DNA of 64,000 nucleotides from Symbiodinium natans (taxonomy: Eukaryota > Sar > Dinophyceae > Suessiales > Symbiodiniaceae): NCBI GenBank assembly GCA_905221605.1, contig CAJNDS010001569.1, positions 599,451 to 663,450 on the forward strand, in the 5' to 3' direction. The first letter of the stretch is position 1. Each line of letters opens with the position of its first letter. The notes beneath the pieces are model-generated. The model had not been told where the DNA came from, ran no database searches, and saw only the letters and a list, made by a program, of their open reading frames with translations. The position numbers and the translations under genes are program-made. Below, piece by piece: positions 33,186 to 46,900 of this stretch.

Positions 33186-34563
33186 AGGTAGCGAGCGGCG
33201 CAGCCCTCGGCGGACATCGTCGCGTGTACAGCAACGCTGTTTGTCGCCAGTGTCAAAAAAGACTGAGTCGGCTACTGTCAAAAGTCAGTCCATAGACTAC
33301 AACACGTTTTGGCCACCATGATTCCTGCCACTACGTACCTGAATGGACAATGTACCATACACTGCATACTCTGCCATAAGATGTCTTTTCTGTCTACCCT
33401 ACAGGTCCCCGAGCCCGATACACAGAAAATTTCAAACCCGGTCACCCAGTCTCCACGAATCTTGGTACACTCTCCGAAGAAAGGCCCCCAAACCCACAAT
33501 ACAAGGATCATGACAGTTGGGACAGCATGTGTCGCTCGGTTCATTCTTGATATTCAGGAAGTAACCTGGCAGTCATGCTAGGAGCTAAGGCCGCTGCGTT
33601 ACATTCTCTTTAGCTCCCCCCCCCCCCCCAAAAAAAAAAAAACACAAAAACAAAAAACGACGCAGAGCTGAACACGGGGCCGTTCATGGGCCATGTAGGG
33701 CAGGATCTCTCAGATCCTCGTAAACTCCCTAAACCCATCGAACTCCCACACCCAAGACTCAACACCTCTGACACCTGGAGGGACGCTGCAATTCGGGACC
33801 TGGCGCTGGTGCCTTACATTAGGAGGTTCAGATGGTGTAGGGATTACGAGGTTCAGGGATCCCCCCGCTCAGGGCTAGGCTTTGTGTTTAGGATCTGGGC
33901 CCCAACATTTTCAAACATTTGTTTTCCCAGACCCCTGAACTCAGCCCAGTACCGAACCTGCTTAACGGGGTCTACTGGGTTTAGGGCTTGGGCTATGGGG
34001 CTGAGGATAGCGGAGTCGCGTTCCGCACGGTAGATATTCGGATTTCCGGGAAAGCATGTGGGTGCGAGCATTGAGAAACAATATATCAGTCGAGTAAGTT
34101 TTTTTGGGGGGTTGACAGTTTCCCTATATGATGTACTTGGGCAGTTCTTTAGCATGTGGTCTCTTTCGGGTATGCACCCGAATTGCAAGGCGCCATAGCA
34201 TAAGAAGCGCCCCAACATGGACCATAGAGAACTGCCTAAAGGTTGACCTTTACTTGCTATTACTTGCTGGGGAAACTGCACGAGTAATGCCATGTGTCAG
34301 GGATCCTTACGACTGAGATCGGCAGGGCATGGGTACACTGGGTTGAAGCAGGGCCATGCGGTATAAGCTCGGCAGGTAAGGGCACCTAATGAAAGTGTCA
34401 CGTGCTAGCATGAGAAGTTTAATTCGCTTTTGGTGTGCGGTTTTGATAGCCTTGCGGGATCCACCATGATTCCGCCGTGCAGTCCTAAGCTCCGACCGCG
34501 TGGCTCAAAGTAGCATTTAATTTTATTGTTTTCGAGTTAGAAAGGGCTGTTGTGGTGGGAAGC
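33186..34563. other. Intergenic region between the RPA-like and NADH dehydrogenase genes
   Basis: Nearly free of telomere-like arrays. Contains a C/A homopolymer block (33619-33642) and an exon-like stretch near 33780-33850 (RDAAIRDLALVPYIRRF) of unknown meaning. A T-rich stretch with AG at 34517-34536, just before the next ATG, could serve as a spliced-leader acceptor. No promoter motif was recognised. Confidence 0.4.
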
Positions 34564-34914
34564 ATGGATCCGTCGGCCTGCTTCACCGCGCTTCACCACA
34601 CCGTCGCACCCAAGGTGCACAGCGCAGCTCTCAGGCATGCGGAGCCCCTTCCCCACGGCCAGGCCAGCTCCAGCCAGTCCAGCCCAAACAGCCACATGAA
34701 GGCGCTGGCGTTCACTGGCTCCGTGGCGGCCCTCTCCCGACACCTCCACCGGCACCGGCGCAGCCGCACCCGTGTCCAGGCCGTGGGCCCTGTGGTGGCC
34801 GCTGCCGCGGCCGCTGCCAAGGTCGCAGCGGCCGGGAAGTACGTCGCGGCCGGGGCAGGAGCAGCCAGCGTGGCTGCAGGCATCAAGACCCTGTCCGAGG
34901 GCAGGCGAGGAAGG
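34564..34914 (+). CDS. NDB: First coding exon of the NADH dehydrogenase gene (targeting leader)
   Basis: 117 codons from ATG to a GTTGTG donor. Ser/His/Arg-rich start (MDPSACFTALHH), a basic stretch HRHRRSRTRVQA that looks like a processing site, then an Ala-rich hydrophobic run with KVAAAGKYVAAGAG. It joins in phase 0 to VVVLGTGWGS. There is no obvious signal peptide, so a mitochondrial destination is as likely as plastid. It is by far the largest exon of the gene. Confidence 0.75.
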
Positions 34915-37900
34915 GTTGTGGGGTGGGGGGGGGAGCTTCGGGGTTCTTAGGCTTGGGCCTTAGCAATCTAGCCTCCAGCTCCCCCTACACTGGACAAGCA
35001 CGCCTCTAAACCTCGAACCCTGGACTTGCGGGGTTTTGGTTGGAGAAGCCGCTGAGGTTTACCCCAGGATTCGCTTTCAATGCCGTTTCCCAAGCTTAAG
35101 AATGGGTTTGGGGTCTCAGGTCTGTTAGGGTTTAAGGCTTATAGGGTTTAGGGTTACGGAGATGGCGGGGTTGGGCCGAGGTTTCAGCTTCAGTGTCGGA
35201 GGGTAAGGGCCCACGGATAAGGTTTAGGGTTAGTCAGAGCAGTGGCGCCAATGACTTTGCAATTCCTATATGATGTCGGCACACGAAGCTACATGGTGAT
35301 CACAACCCTAACTCCCTCCTCTATAACCTTAAACGAAAACCCTAAACCCCAACTGCCCCCCCCCCTTCCCCAAACCCTAAACCCTGAACCCTGAACCCTA
35401 AACCTCGTGGTGCCGACTTATTCCCAGTGCACCCCTTTCAGGATAAAGCACCCTAAAGGGTTTAGGGTTTTTAGGGTTTAGGAGTTAGGGTTTAGATTTT
35501 GAGGGCTTGGAGTTTAGGGCTTAGGGCTTGGGGTTTAGGGCCCTAAACCCCAAACCCTCAACCCTCAACCCTAAGCCCTAAGCCCTAAACCCAAAACCCT
35601 AAACCGTAAGCCCTAAGCCGCTCATTTCAAGCCCTGAGTCGCGCAGCCGAAGCCTGCCAGGCCTGCCCAACATAGAAGCGGCCGAAAGCCCAAGGCTCGC
35701 AAGGGCTCAGGGTTTCGGGTTTAGGGTTTAGGGTTTAGGGTTTAGGGTTATAGGGTTTTAGGGTTTTAGGGTTTAGGGTTTAGGGTTTAGGGTTTAGGGT
35801 GCAGGCCCCGGTTCGCCCAATGTAGGGTTCACTTAGTTTGACAGCTCCCTTAACCCTGAAAGGGTCTTGGGTTGCGGGTTTAGGGTTTAGGGGGTTCAGG
35901 TTGAGGGTTTTTGCCGTTTTTTCTTGTAGGGGGGGGGGGGGAGGAGTTCGGGTTTCCATAAATCCTAAGCCCTAACTAAACTTTAAACTCTAGTCCGCTC
36001 TCACAAATATATAGACCTACGGACCCTATGGCTCCCTGCTACACAGGAGCCTGATAAGGACGGGGAGGGGAAACTAAAACAAAACAGTCTCCTAGTCATC
36101 TTGACTGCGGGGGGCACCTGCTGGGGGTTGAGAAGCGGGTCACCTGCTTGTTGATTTGGCTTCCTTGTCGGTGGACCCCTAACCCCTAACCCCTTAACCC
36201 TCTAGGTGTGTAAGGGTTCACAGGCCGAAATACCGACTCCGTAGACCACACCCCAACTGGGGATTTCCGACAAGGTACTATCTAATTCTTTTACAGGAGC
36301 CCCCAAACAGGGTACCCCCATTTTCGGAAACCCAAAGCCTGCCGCAGGTCGTAGTCCTCGGTACTGGCTGGGGCTCCGTGACGTTTCTCCAGGGCCTCTC
36401 CGTATCTGGGGCTGCATTGTCCGATTTCTATTTTCGCCAACGAACAATACGTGCCATCACAGCAGTGTCTATTGACTATGGGATGCGGATTTCTGGGAGC
36501 CGGTGCTTGGGATTATTGAAGCCTATTCATGATGTTCCCTAAGCCCTAGCCCACACTCCCTAAACCCGAAGCCATGAACCATCTCAGGAATCCGAAGGGT
36601 GCTCAGGGTGGGTCCTCTGCTCCACGGTGTCTCCGGATACCTGAGTCGTACAGCCTTGGTCACATGAATGACATCTACTTGAAGCCTTATAGGGTTTGGG
36701 TCGAGGGTTAAGGGTCTTTTGGGGCTTTGGGGGTCGAAGTGTCAACGCGCCCTCCGAGCTCTAGTCCTCCAATCCGAATCCAGATGCCTAGCCTGATGCA
36801 TTCGCACGCACATTTGGAAGAGAAAAACTCTCCAGCCTTTCTACCCGGCCAATGAGGGGCAACATGTACTTCTTCATCAAACCCTCCTTGTGTGCTCAGG
36901 AAGACGTTGCCAACTACTATGACATCACTGTGGATACTTGGTCTCAACCATATGGATGCAGGGAGGAGTGTATGGGATGAAGGCTTACGAAGGGCATATT
37001 TGGGCTGCTTGCACCCCAGACTGCAAACGCTGTAGGCCCACACCCCAGAAACCCATTGCCTACAAGCCCGAGCTACCAGCAGGTCCTAGATATTCCTCCC
37101 CCCAAAGCTGAAAGCCTAAAGCCCTGAACTCTCAAGGCCCTCAATCCTGAAACCCTAAAGCGACACAGCTCTGTCGCCTACCCTGATAACCGGCGCAATT
37201 TGGGATGCACAAAACCCATTTGGCCGCTTGCGTTCCCTACAGTGCTAGCTACCCCACCCTAAACCCCAAACCCTAAAGATAAGCCACCAAACTGCCCGCT
37301 CCCCCCGCCAGTCGTACCTAGCTCCGAAGCAACAGATTCTGTGGGGCTTGTTCTAAAGGTCCTGTACTTGCCGGCGGTTTCAGGGATGAATCATTGGGAT
37401 AAGAGTCCTTTAGCAGGGGAAGCCCTGACGACGGAAAGTGGTCCCTGTGGGGACATGCATGTTGAACAGCTCGGGATACACATGTGGGTTTCCGAAATGA
37501 GGGGCACTTGATTGGGGTCCTTGTTAAAAGCTATGTAGGGAACCCTAAACCCTAAACCCTAAACCCTAAACCCTAAACTCTAAACCCTAAGGGATGCGGA
37601 AAAAAGATAGGATCGTGAAAAAAATTGGATCAACAAAAATATTTGTAATTAAGAAATGCTTTATTCTGTTCTTCCGACGGAGAGAGGGAAGGGGAGGGAG
37701 GGAGGGTGAGAAGGAGGGAGGGAGGGAAGGAAGGACGGAAGGAAGGAAGCAAGGAAGCAAAGAAGCAAAGAAGCAAGGAAGCAAGGAAGCAAGGAAGCAA
37801 GGAAGCAAGGAAGCAAGGAAGCAAGGAAGCAAGGAAGCAAGGAAGCAAGGAGGCAAGGAGGCAAGGAAGGAAGGAAGGAAGGAAGGAAGAAGTCAAGAAA

Positions 37901-40900
37901 GAAAGAAAGTGAAAAGAAAGGCGAAACAAAAGAAAGAAAGCACGGAAGAAGTCGTGCCAGCTTGCTTCAAATCACACGCATCGTTTCGAAACCCATTATG
38001 CGAGCATTGTGTTTGCAAATGGGGGCCCCCCCCCCTCCCCCCACAACCCCCCTTCTTTAACGCCGTGCCAGCTTGCTTCAAAGCATACGCGTCGTTTCGA
38101 CGCCTCTGATGCGAGCATTGCGTTTGCAAATTGGGGGGGGGGGGGGGGGGCGGGGTTGAACCCCCCCCAACCCCCCGCTTTATTTTAAGTCGTGCCAGGT
38201 GCTTCAGCATACTTTCGAAACCCATGATGCGAGCATTGTGTTTGCGCATGGGGGGGGGGGGCGCGCGCCCCCCCCCCCCCTCCCAAACCCCCCGCTCTTT
38301 CTTTAATCGTTCTGGCTTGCTTTCAGAGTGTACGCATTTTTTGAAAATTCTAATGCCACAATGCCAGCATTGACTTGCAGCCTCTGGAAGCTCAGAAATG
38401 CTGTTATTGACGGTATTTCCAGCCTCTGAAAGCGCAGACATGCTGGTATTCACAGCATTTGCAGCCTCTGGAAACCCAGAAATGCTGCGGGGTACAGTAT
38501 TTGCAGCCTCTGAAAGCACAGAACTGCTGCTGTATACAGTATCTGCAGCCTAGAAACTCAGAAATGCTGCTATTTTCAGAAGTTCCCGCATAGCTGCTGT
38601 GTTTTTCGGTATTCAGAGCTTGCGAACGGCCAGCAATGCTGCATTTCTGAACGTTTACAGCCTCCGCTCCGCTTGCGACAGGCCTTCGAAGCCTTCGGCA
38701 AATTGTTTTTTGATCACAAATATGTTTTTTGATCCCCTACCCGTTTACCCTAAACCCTGAACCCTAAACCCCACATGTGTTCCGTTGTGGGCATCCTGGG
38801 ATCTTGGGATCTTCTGCTTTGACTTTTTAGGGTTTCGGGCTTAGGGTTTTTGGAGGTCCATGGCTTCCTTGGGCTGCGGAAGGCACCCTAAACCCTACAT
38901 CCCCCTTATGTAGTTCCCCTATACAACCCCAAACCCGAAACCCGAAACCCTATACAACCCTTAAGGGCCCATACTTCAGAACCCTTTAAAGAGGTAAGGG
39001 ACCGTATTATGGGCCCATGAAACTACCCTTAGATAAACCAGGCGCCTGGCCGTGTTATTGTCATGCTTTCTGGAATCGAGCATAGGCGTCCACAGACCTC
39101 GCCCCCAAACCCCCCCCCCCCCCCTCCCCCAAGAATCCAAGAAAATAAAGTAGTAGATTATTTGGGGGTTTCAACCCTAAGCCCTGAACCCTGAACCCTC
39201 AACCCCTGGTGGTTTAGCGGGGGCGTGGGCTTGACCTGCACAGCGTAAAGAAAGACTCTGAAGCCAAAGCCGCGAAGTGAAACCCTCGAGGTGTCGCCAC
39301 GGAACTTCTTCCTGCGACCTGGCTTCCCTAGGGTTTAGGGTTTAGGGTTTAGGGTTTAGGGTTTAGGGTTTAGGGTTTAGGGTTTAGGGTGCTACGGTTC
39401 AGGGTTTAGGGTCTAGGGTCAAACCCTAAAGCCGTTCGCCCCTGGCCTAGACTTGAGGGGTTCGGACTCGGGGCGGGGGTATGGCGTTTTGAAAGATAGG
39501 GATGCTACACGTTGCGCGTCTTGCGAGACTTAAGCCCTAAACAGAGTCCTCAGAGGTCAGTTGGCACTTGCATCCCAAAGAGTTTAGGGTTTAGGGTTGA
39601 GGGTAGTACCTACAGACAGTCCGTTGTGTACTCCAAAGAGGACCACCCTGTAGTATTTATGAGCCGGGCGGAGCCCCAACCCTCCACCTCCCACATACAT
39701 TCTGAGTAATCTGAGTTGTAACTCTGCTTGGTACTGAGCAGCACTTAGAGCCTTGGTTTACACCAATCCAGAGACGTTCTTCCTATTTCTCAGTAGGGAA
39801 CGAGGGAATGAGTACCCCTATATGACCCCCTAAAGGGGGTATGTAGGGCCCTAATTCTCTCTCATTCCCTGCTAAGAACCAGGGGCTAAAGGCCCGAAGT
39901 CTGAGGGTTTCAGGGCGCTGCCCGAGGTACACGCCACTGCTGCCTGCGAGCACCATGGGTTCGATTGAGGAGCTCCTTGGCCTGGGTTTAGGGTTTAGGG
40001 TTTAAGGTTTAGGGTTTAGGGTTTAGGGTTTAGGGTTTAGGGTTAGGCCATCTTTGAAGGGTTGCTGATCAGCTGGGACTAGGTTTAGGGTCGAGGGCTG
40101 AAACCCTGACTAGGCCCAAGGCCCTAGACCCTAAACCTTATGTGAGAGTTCAGAGGTCCTCAGCTTTTGGGTTCAGGCTCTACTTGAACAGGGCAACTCC
40201 TTTCTAAGGTATCGAACAACCCTAAGTAGCCCGAAACAACCAAATAGCCCCTGAATAACCCTAGGTAACCCTAAATAAATGCCCTGAAGCAACCCCCAAA
40301 ACCCGCTAAACCCCAGACCCCAAACCCCCTGAACTACGCACCCAGGCGCTCCATCGTGACCCCCATCCGGCGCGTGATCAAGGGCAAGGCTGGGGTGCGT
40401 TAAAGGGCTCAGAAGGGACGAACAGGATCCATAGGGTTTAGGGTTTAGGGTTTAGGGTTTAGGGTTTAGGGTTTAGGGTTTAGGGTTTAGGGTTTAGGGT
40501 TTAGGGTTCAGATGTTTAGGGCGGCTGTTAAGGGTTCATAGGGGCTATAGGGTTTAGGGTTCACAGGTTCAGGGCTTCTGGGGGTCTTCCCAGAGGGTCT
40601 ATAGGGTTCAGGGCTCAGACGTTGGGGGCTTATGCAGTCTAGCCGGGCTCGGCAGGCCCTTTGGAGAGGGCTTTGTTTGCTGTCGGGTTTGGTGGGGTTC
40701 GGGTAAGTTCCTTTTATTTGAGGGACCATGGTTCATTCAGCTCTACCCTTTAGAGAGCTTGGGGTTTAGGGTTTGGGGTTTAGGGTTTAGGGTTTAGGGT
40801 GGGGTTTAGGGTTTCGGGTTTGGGTTTGCAGGCGGATTTCTTGGAAGCCAAGTGCGAAGAGATCGACATCGAGAACAAGGTGGTGAAGTGCCGCAAGACG

Positions 40901-43900
40901 CATCAGTCGATTGTTGCCTGCCCGTGACGCACACATACAGTAGAGAAGGCAGTTTAACCACCCCCACCCCAAGCCAGCCATATTGATTCAGTAGTATCCT
41001 CAACACAGTTCCTTGGAGACTCTTTGGGAGAAGGGCTGGAAGCACAACTCCCACTCCACCTCCAAGCAGCGAAGAAAGACATCGTAAAAGAATTGGCGCT
41101 GGGGATGGGGAGCAGCTTGCCCAACGAGCCCAATACCTCCGCCCCCCTTACTTGTGGAAATTGCAGGATGCCTATGGTACTGCATGTTATGGTAGAGTCC
41201 CTAAATCAGGGGTATTGGATTCCTCTAATTGTGTTGTGAATGAAGGAATACGCCTTCAAGCCACATGAGGATCCAGATTGCAACGCAAGGCGCGTTCCTT
41301 AAACAAGCAACCCTAAATGCTGACACCGGCGCCCTAAACCCTGAACCCTAGATGAGGTCCTGTGACTGTAAGGTGCACGAGGGCTGGTACCCCTGACTTC
41401 TCGGGCGACGTCGACTACGAGCACTTCCCGACGGTCCGCAGCTTTGGGGTTTGGGATTGTGGCTCGTGTAGGGTTTCGGGTTTCGGGTTTTAGGTTTTAG
41501 GGTTTAAACCCTAAACCCTTAACCCTCATCTTCCATGCCCCCCCTTGTGTTGAGGAGTTGGGTCCTTGTTGGTCCTCCTGTGTGGTGTTGGGGTGTTTGC
41601 TCTCCGTGGTTTTTCAGGGGGTTAGGCGGGTAGGTTTTTTGGGCTTTAGGATTCATAAGGTTTATGGGTGGTTTTGGTTTTACAGGGCTTATACATACTT
41701 CTTGCCAAGCCCTGCAAGAGCATCCGAAACACCTTGCATGTTAGTCCTATATACCTTTGCTAAAATTCACACATACAAACAAACAGAAAGACCGAGGCAA
41801 ACGGCATACCTGCAGACCACAGCGCCATGTACAGCGCCCCAATCTCAATCGATGAAAGCAAGAGGAAGGAGCTGTTTCAGTCATTCCGACACTAGTGGAG
41901 CGAATATGCACGTTGCGCTCCATGAGTATAGAACCATTAGCAGCCGTATACTCCTTAAACCCTTTCCTCTAAACCCAAGACCCTAAACCTTCAGCACATC
42001 TCCGCCATGGTTGGCTCTGTGAACGCGTTTCCAAACCCTTCCAAAGTGCGCAGGACGATGTGCCTCGAAAGATGGAGTTCAACATCAACTATGACCCGGG
42101 GAGTTGGGCGGGAGGAAGGCTTTCAGGTTTTAGGGTTTAGGGATTTGGGGTGTAGGTTAAAGCCTAAACCCTAATTGTCCTTGACCTCTTTGGGTTTACC
42201 GAATAAGGCAAAGTTCATTTACTCTGGGAGGTGCCGGCCACCAAGTGCTTCGGAGTTTTTGTTCTGGGGTTTAAACGGCTACAAACCCTAAACATCCCTT
42301 CCTTGAGCGTGGCATATGCTGACCGAGATGCTCAGTATCGGCCGAGTCTTTGGTGTGATTGAGGTGCAAGGTTGTGATGACGGCTTTGGGCTTTGCACGA
42401 GCGCCGAACCCTACATCCGTAGGTGTCGAACTCTATCCTACAAGGGCGTATTCTGGTTGACGTATACAAGGTTCTGTGGCACTTAAATACACGGTGCAGG
42501 ACATCCTGGTCTATGGCGTCGGCGCGCAGACGAATACCTTCCGCACCCCTGGCGTGGAGGACCTAAGCTGAAGGGACTAATGGAGGGGCCAGGAACTGTG
42601 GCGATGTAGTTTTTTGTTAGCCAGCATCCCCCTGAAACAGGAGGCTCAGATTTCTAATAAGCCCCAGAGCTCTAAGTGTAGACCCTGTGGTCCCTAGGCT
42701 AGTGGGGGAATAAGCTATCTTGGCGACTGGGGGGGGGGGGGGTAGACGCGTCAAGGATGCTCATGAACCTTTGGATTTAGAGTCTACGCGCCTTTCTGCT
42801 GAGCAGGGCTTGGGTTGAGGGTTTTACCTTGGGATGTTCCCCCTTATATGGCTTGGGGTTTTGGTTTTAGGTTTGGGGCTTGCAGTACTTCTGTCGTCAC
42901 TGAGATGCATGAACCAGGAGCACGCCTTCTTCTTCAAGGAGCTGTCCGACTCGCGCAAGGAACGGCAGGGTTTCTGAGGTCACACGCTGTTCTCGTTTAG
43001 GTATTAGAGTTCTTTGCAGCTTTTGTGGGTCAAGGGCAGTGGTTTGGGGGTCGGGGGTGCGGTTTCAAACACGTTTTTGACAGCTCAGGCGTGCCCTGAA
43101 CTCTATATCACAGACGACGTTGTCAGCTGAGGACAAGCAGGTCAACATCAGACCCTCACCAAAATCTTGGTGCCTTCGTACTATTGGAATCTTTAGAACT
43201 AGTTACATTTGCTTGTTGTTTAACATGACTCCAAAATACCAGATCGCTTTCAAGCGTTTCTGTCCTCACCCGGCTATGGGAACGGAACCGAAACACCAAT
43301 CATAAACACCTCCTCAGAGCCGTCAGCCGGCCACAGGTGCGCGAGAAGGTGACGGACCTCTTCGAGAGGCGTTGGGGGTGTGATGGGGATTTCAAAACAG
43401 ACGAGGCCACTTTGGAGACATGGATGGGGTTGAGGGCTGGGATGGTGAAGGCTGGCTGATGCTGGTTGTAGCCCCATGCATATAGCTTTCAGTGGCCCAG
43501 GGGCCATGAGAAGTTTGGAACGTTATCTGATGCAGCATTGCATGTCGCAAAGACACCGCATCATGCTACACACTGCGCGTGCTGTATGCTTGACAAGCAG
43601 AAAGATACTTGCTTATAAAGGGGACACTGGATGCCAGATCAACCCAAGGCTAGGGCTGAGATCAAACGGAAGCCCAAGAAACTGGTCGTGCTTCGGGTTT
43701 TGTCTTTAAGCATCTGCAGTGTATGGAGTCAGTTGGAGATGGACTCGCATAAATACAACTCCATGTGTGTGGTGCCGCCTTGATGCTTTGGAGTTTCTGG
43801 GCTGAGATTTTCGAAGACTAGGGTGCAAGCTATGTGAGCTACATCATCGGCCTGTATGTCCCCGTCGATGCTTTTGTTGCATGTAAGGTGGGAGATGTTT

Positions 43901-46900
43901 TTCGGCTGAATTGCAAGTTAAACCCGACTGGACCAAAACGTGCATGTTTGACCAAGGTTTTGTCTAGGTTCCGAAGGATGCTTCAAGTTTTTTGGGGGTT
44001 TAGGGATGTTTAGGGTCTAGGGTTTAGGGTTTAGGGTTTAGGGTTTCGGGTGAGACCCGAAGCTCCAAAATCCTAATTCTGTTTGGGCATGCGAGGGCCT
44101 CCTTGCCCACCTCCACCGAAGAGCAGAAGAAGAGGCTCCGGGTCGACTCAGGGGGACCACTTTGGGGTTTAAGGGTTTAGGGTTTAGGGTCTATGGTTTA
44201 GGGTCTATGGTTTAGGGTGTAGGGTTTAGGGTTGGGGAGTCCCTTCCCTAAACCCGAGGGCACCCTGTACCTACGACATATTCCAGAGCCCACTAAGGTG
44301 AGTGGGTTTTTGAGTCTGGGGTATGCTGAGTGGCTTCAGGAAAGTGCGAACACCTCCGTCCAACGTTTAGGGTTAGGATCCCTTATACAAGCCTACCTGA
44401 ACGAAGAAGTACCCCGTCTTCGTGCTCGCTGCCCGTGCTGGAGGCGACACGGTTCCACTCCACGGTATAAAATCACCGAAGAACCCACCCTAGACACCTG
44501 TCTTCCGCTGGCATCCGGGGTGGCTGTCCTGGGTGGAAGGTGCAGGCTTTGCAGGGTTGTGAAGTGTCGCCTTCAGGTTGTGAAAAGTGCAGAGTATTCG
44601 GGCTTGTGCGCGAGAGGGAGGGGGGGGGGAGGGGGGGCGGGGGTGGTACCCTACACCCTACCTTACCCTACACCCTAAACCCTAAACCCTAAACCCTAAA
44701 CCCTAAGCCCTAAACCCTAAACCCTAAACCTAAGAATGTAAGCTGAAACTGGATCACAGAGCGCCAACGTGCAGCGTGCAGAGTTCCTTCCACATCAGGT
44801 GGCTAACCTTCGTGCTCCGTGTCCGCAACCAGGGAATCAGGGAAGCCCACAGTTCGGGGTTACCCTAAGCCCTGAACCCTAAACCCTAAACCCTAAACCC
44901 TAAACCCTAAACCCTAAACCCTAAACCTTAAACTTAAACGTGGGAACTTGAAGCCCTAAAGCCTGAATCCTGGCCCTGGGGTTTTGGAGGTTTTATTACT
45001 ATTTTACTTATTCATTTTTCCTCAGGGTTTTTCCATAGGGTTTTGGACGTGTGGACATAAGGATGGCTTGTGGTTCGTTGATTCTTGTCCCTCTCCCTGG
45101 GTTGGACTTTGATTTGGGAGCTTGCGTCAATTGCTAGAGAGTCGCTGTCTCGTCTTTGCGCCACCTGTCTGCTACCGGCCATTTTGTAGGACTGCTGTGC
45201 CCACATGCCCCCTGCTCCATCTTGCCACCTCGCCGATGCCCTGTGCCAGTTTAAAAAGAGCATCTTGTGGAACCAGGGCACCCAGCTGGGATCGGGTCCG
45301 TACACACAAGAACAATCAAGCAAAACGAGATTGCCCTTTGTTCTCCCAGCTGTTTAAGGATTGTTTAAGGAAGCCTCGTAAAACAGACCCTCTGCTCTTC
45401 CTTACTGTATTAAAGATTCCCCCTGCCCCTGAAGGAATCTGCCTTCACTTAACTCACAAGAACTCGGACCCGGAGTAGGCCCTTATTCCCTTATAATCCC
45501 CTCAAAACCAAAATTTCTCCTGGGTCTATAGAGGATCCATGCATATATTCGGGTTTCTGAAAATAGGGGTCCCCTTTTGAGGGTCCCTTCAAGGGATTCT
45601 TGTCATTTTGAGGTATAGAAGGGGGCTCCCCTATTTTGGGAAATGCACATATACATATATGCATTGGTCCAGTCCTTGATTAGCAAAGGGGTGTCAGGCT
45701 CCTTTTAGCAGATTCTTGCCGCCCAGGGTCGTTGGTGGTGGCCCTACCGGCGTGGAGGCAGCGCATTGTTGCTTTGGGTTCTTAAGCCCTACTACCCAGA
45801 GTGCCCACTGCAAATCTCTTTGAAGGAGCATCTGAAGCCCTAAGCCCTGAAACCTATATTCGTTCCCGTTAAAAGGGTCGTTTGGTTTTGGAGGGCTTGC
45901 AGGTCTAGACCCGCAAACTGCCCCCCTAAGCCCTCGAAACTTGTGAACGCTCCATCATACGATTTTTGGTTGAGGGTTCGGGAGCCATTAGGTAACCGTT
46001 TTTTTGAGGTATAGTTCTTGTCTGGCAGGCTTCCGAACTCTATTTTTTAGGGAAAAGCCCATAGAACCCTTCACATAGCCAAGGGGTGTCTGACATGCAC
46101 CAGGGCCTGGTGATGTCTTGGGGTGGACCCCATATCCATAAACCCTAACCCTTAAACCCTAAACCCTTAAACCCTTAAACCCTTGAACCCTTGAACCCTT
46201 GAACCCTTAAACCCTTAAACCCTAAACCCTAAACCCTATCCTGCAAGAAGCTTGCTGCAAGTCATACCCTTCGAGCCGGGGAGAGGTGGACCCTGAGCTC
46301 CCAAGTTCGCTTGCTTCTGTGGTCTGTCTACCTCCTCCGCCATGTTTATACACAAAAAGCTAATCGTAGATTGCGCGTAGCAACGGGAGCAACTGCAATG
46401 AAAGGCTGCTCTTGTGATGCACATCTCTGCCTGGGTAGTTCAGCCTACAAGTGCTGGTTACCTTGACGGAAGGATTTAGGGCTTAGGACCTTTGCACAAG
46501 AAGACAAATTCAGCTAGGCTCCTAGTGAGCTCCTTCTTGAACGTCTTGTATAGTGGTAGGTTTCTTAAATTAGTGTTCTTTTTTGGTGCGCGTGGGGTTT
46601 AGGGCTTAGGGATACGGGTCGTTGAGGGTTTAGTACTTCTGCTCAGGTGGCCGCTGACATGGCAGACTTCATTGAGGGCGATGCATCAGCAGCCTGGTGG
46701 CCATCTGCACAGTGGGGTTTAGGGTTTAGGGTTTCGGGTTTAGGGTTTCGGGTTTAGGGTTTTTCGGTTTAAGGGTTCGCATGGACCTGAGATTTGGGAC
46801 ATGTGTGGAATCCTAGATCCTTAACATACGACGCCCAGCACTACCATGGTTCGAATGTTTTTTCAAACGATGAGGCCCAAGCAGACAGGCGTATCCTTTC

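Noticed and set aside
34128-34316. 62-codon frame upstream of the NADH dehydrogenase
   Set aside because: No motif and no splice context. It lies in the intergenic region and is likely chance.
37587-38109. 171-codon basic frame and its Leu/Pro/Ser-rich minus-strand shadows
   Set aside because: The 8-bp GGAAGCAA repeat opens all frames on both strands, and the region lies inside an NDB intron.
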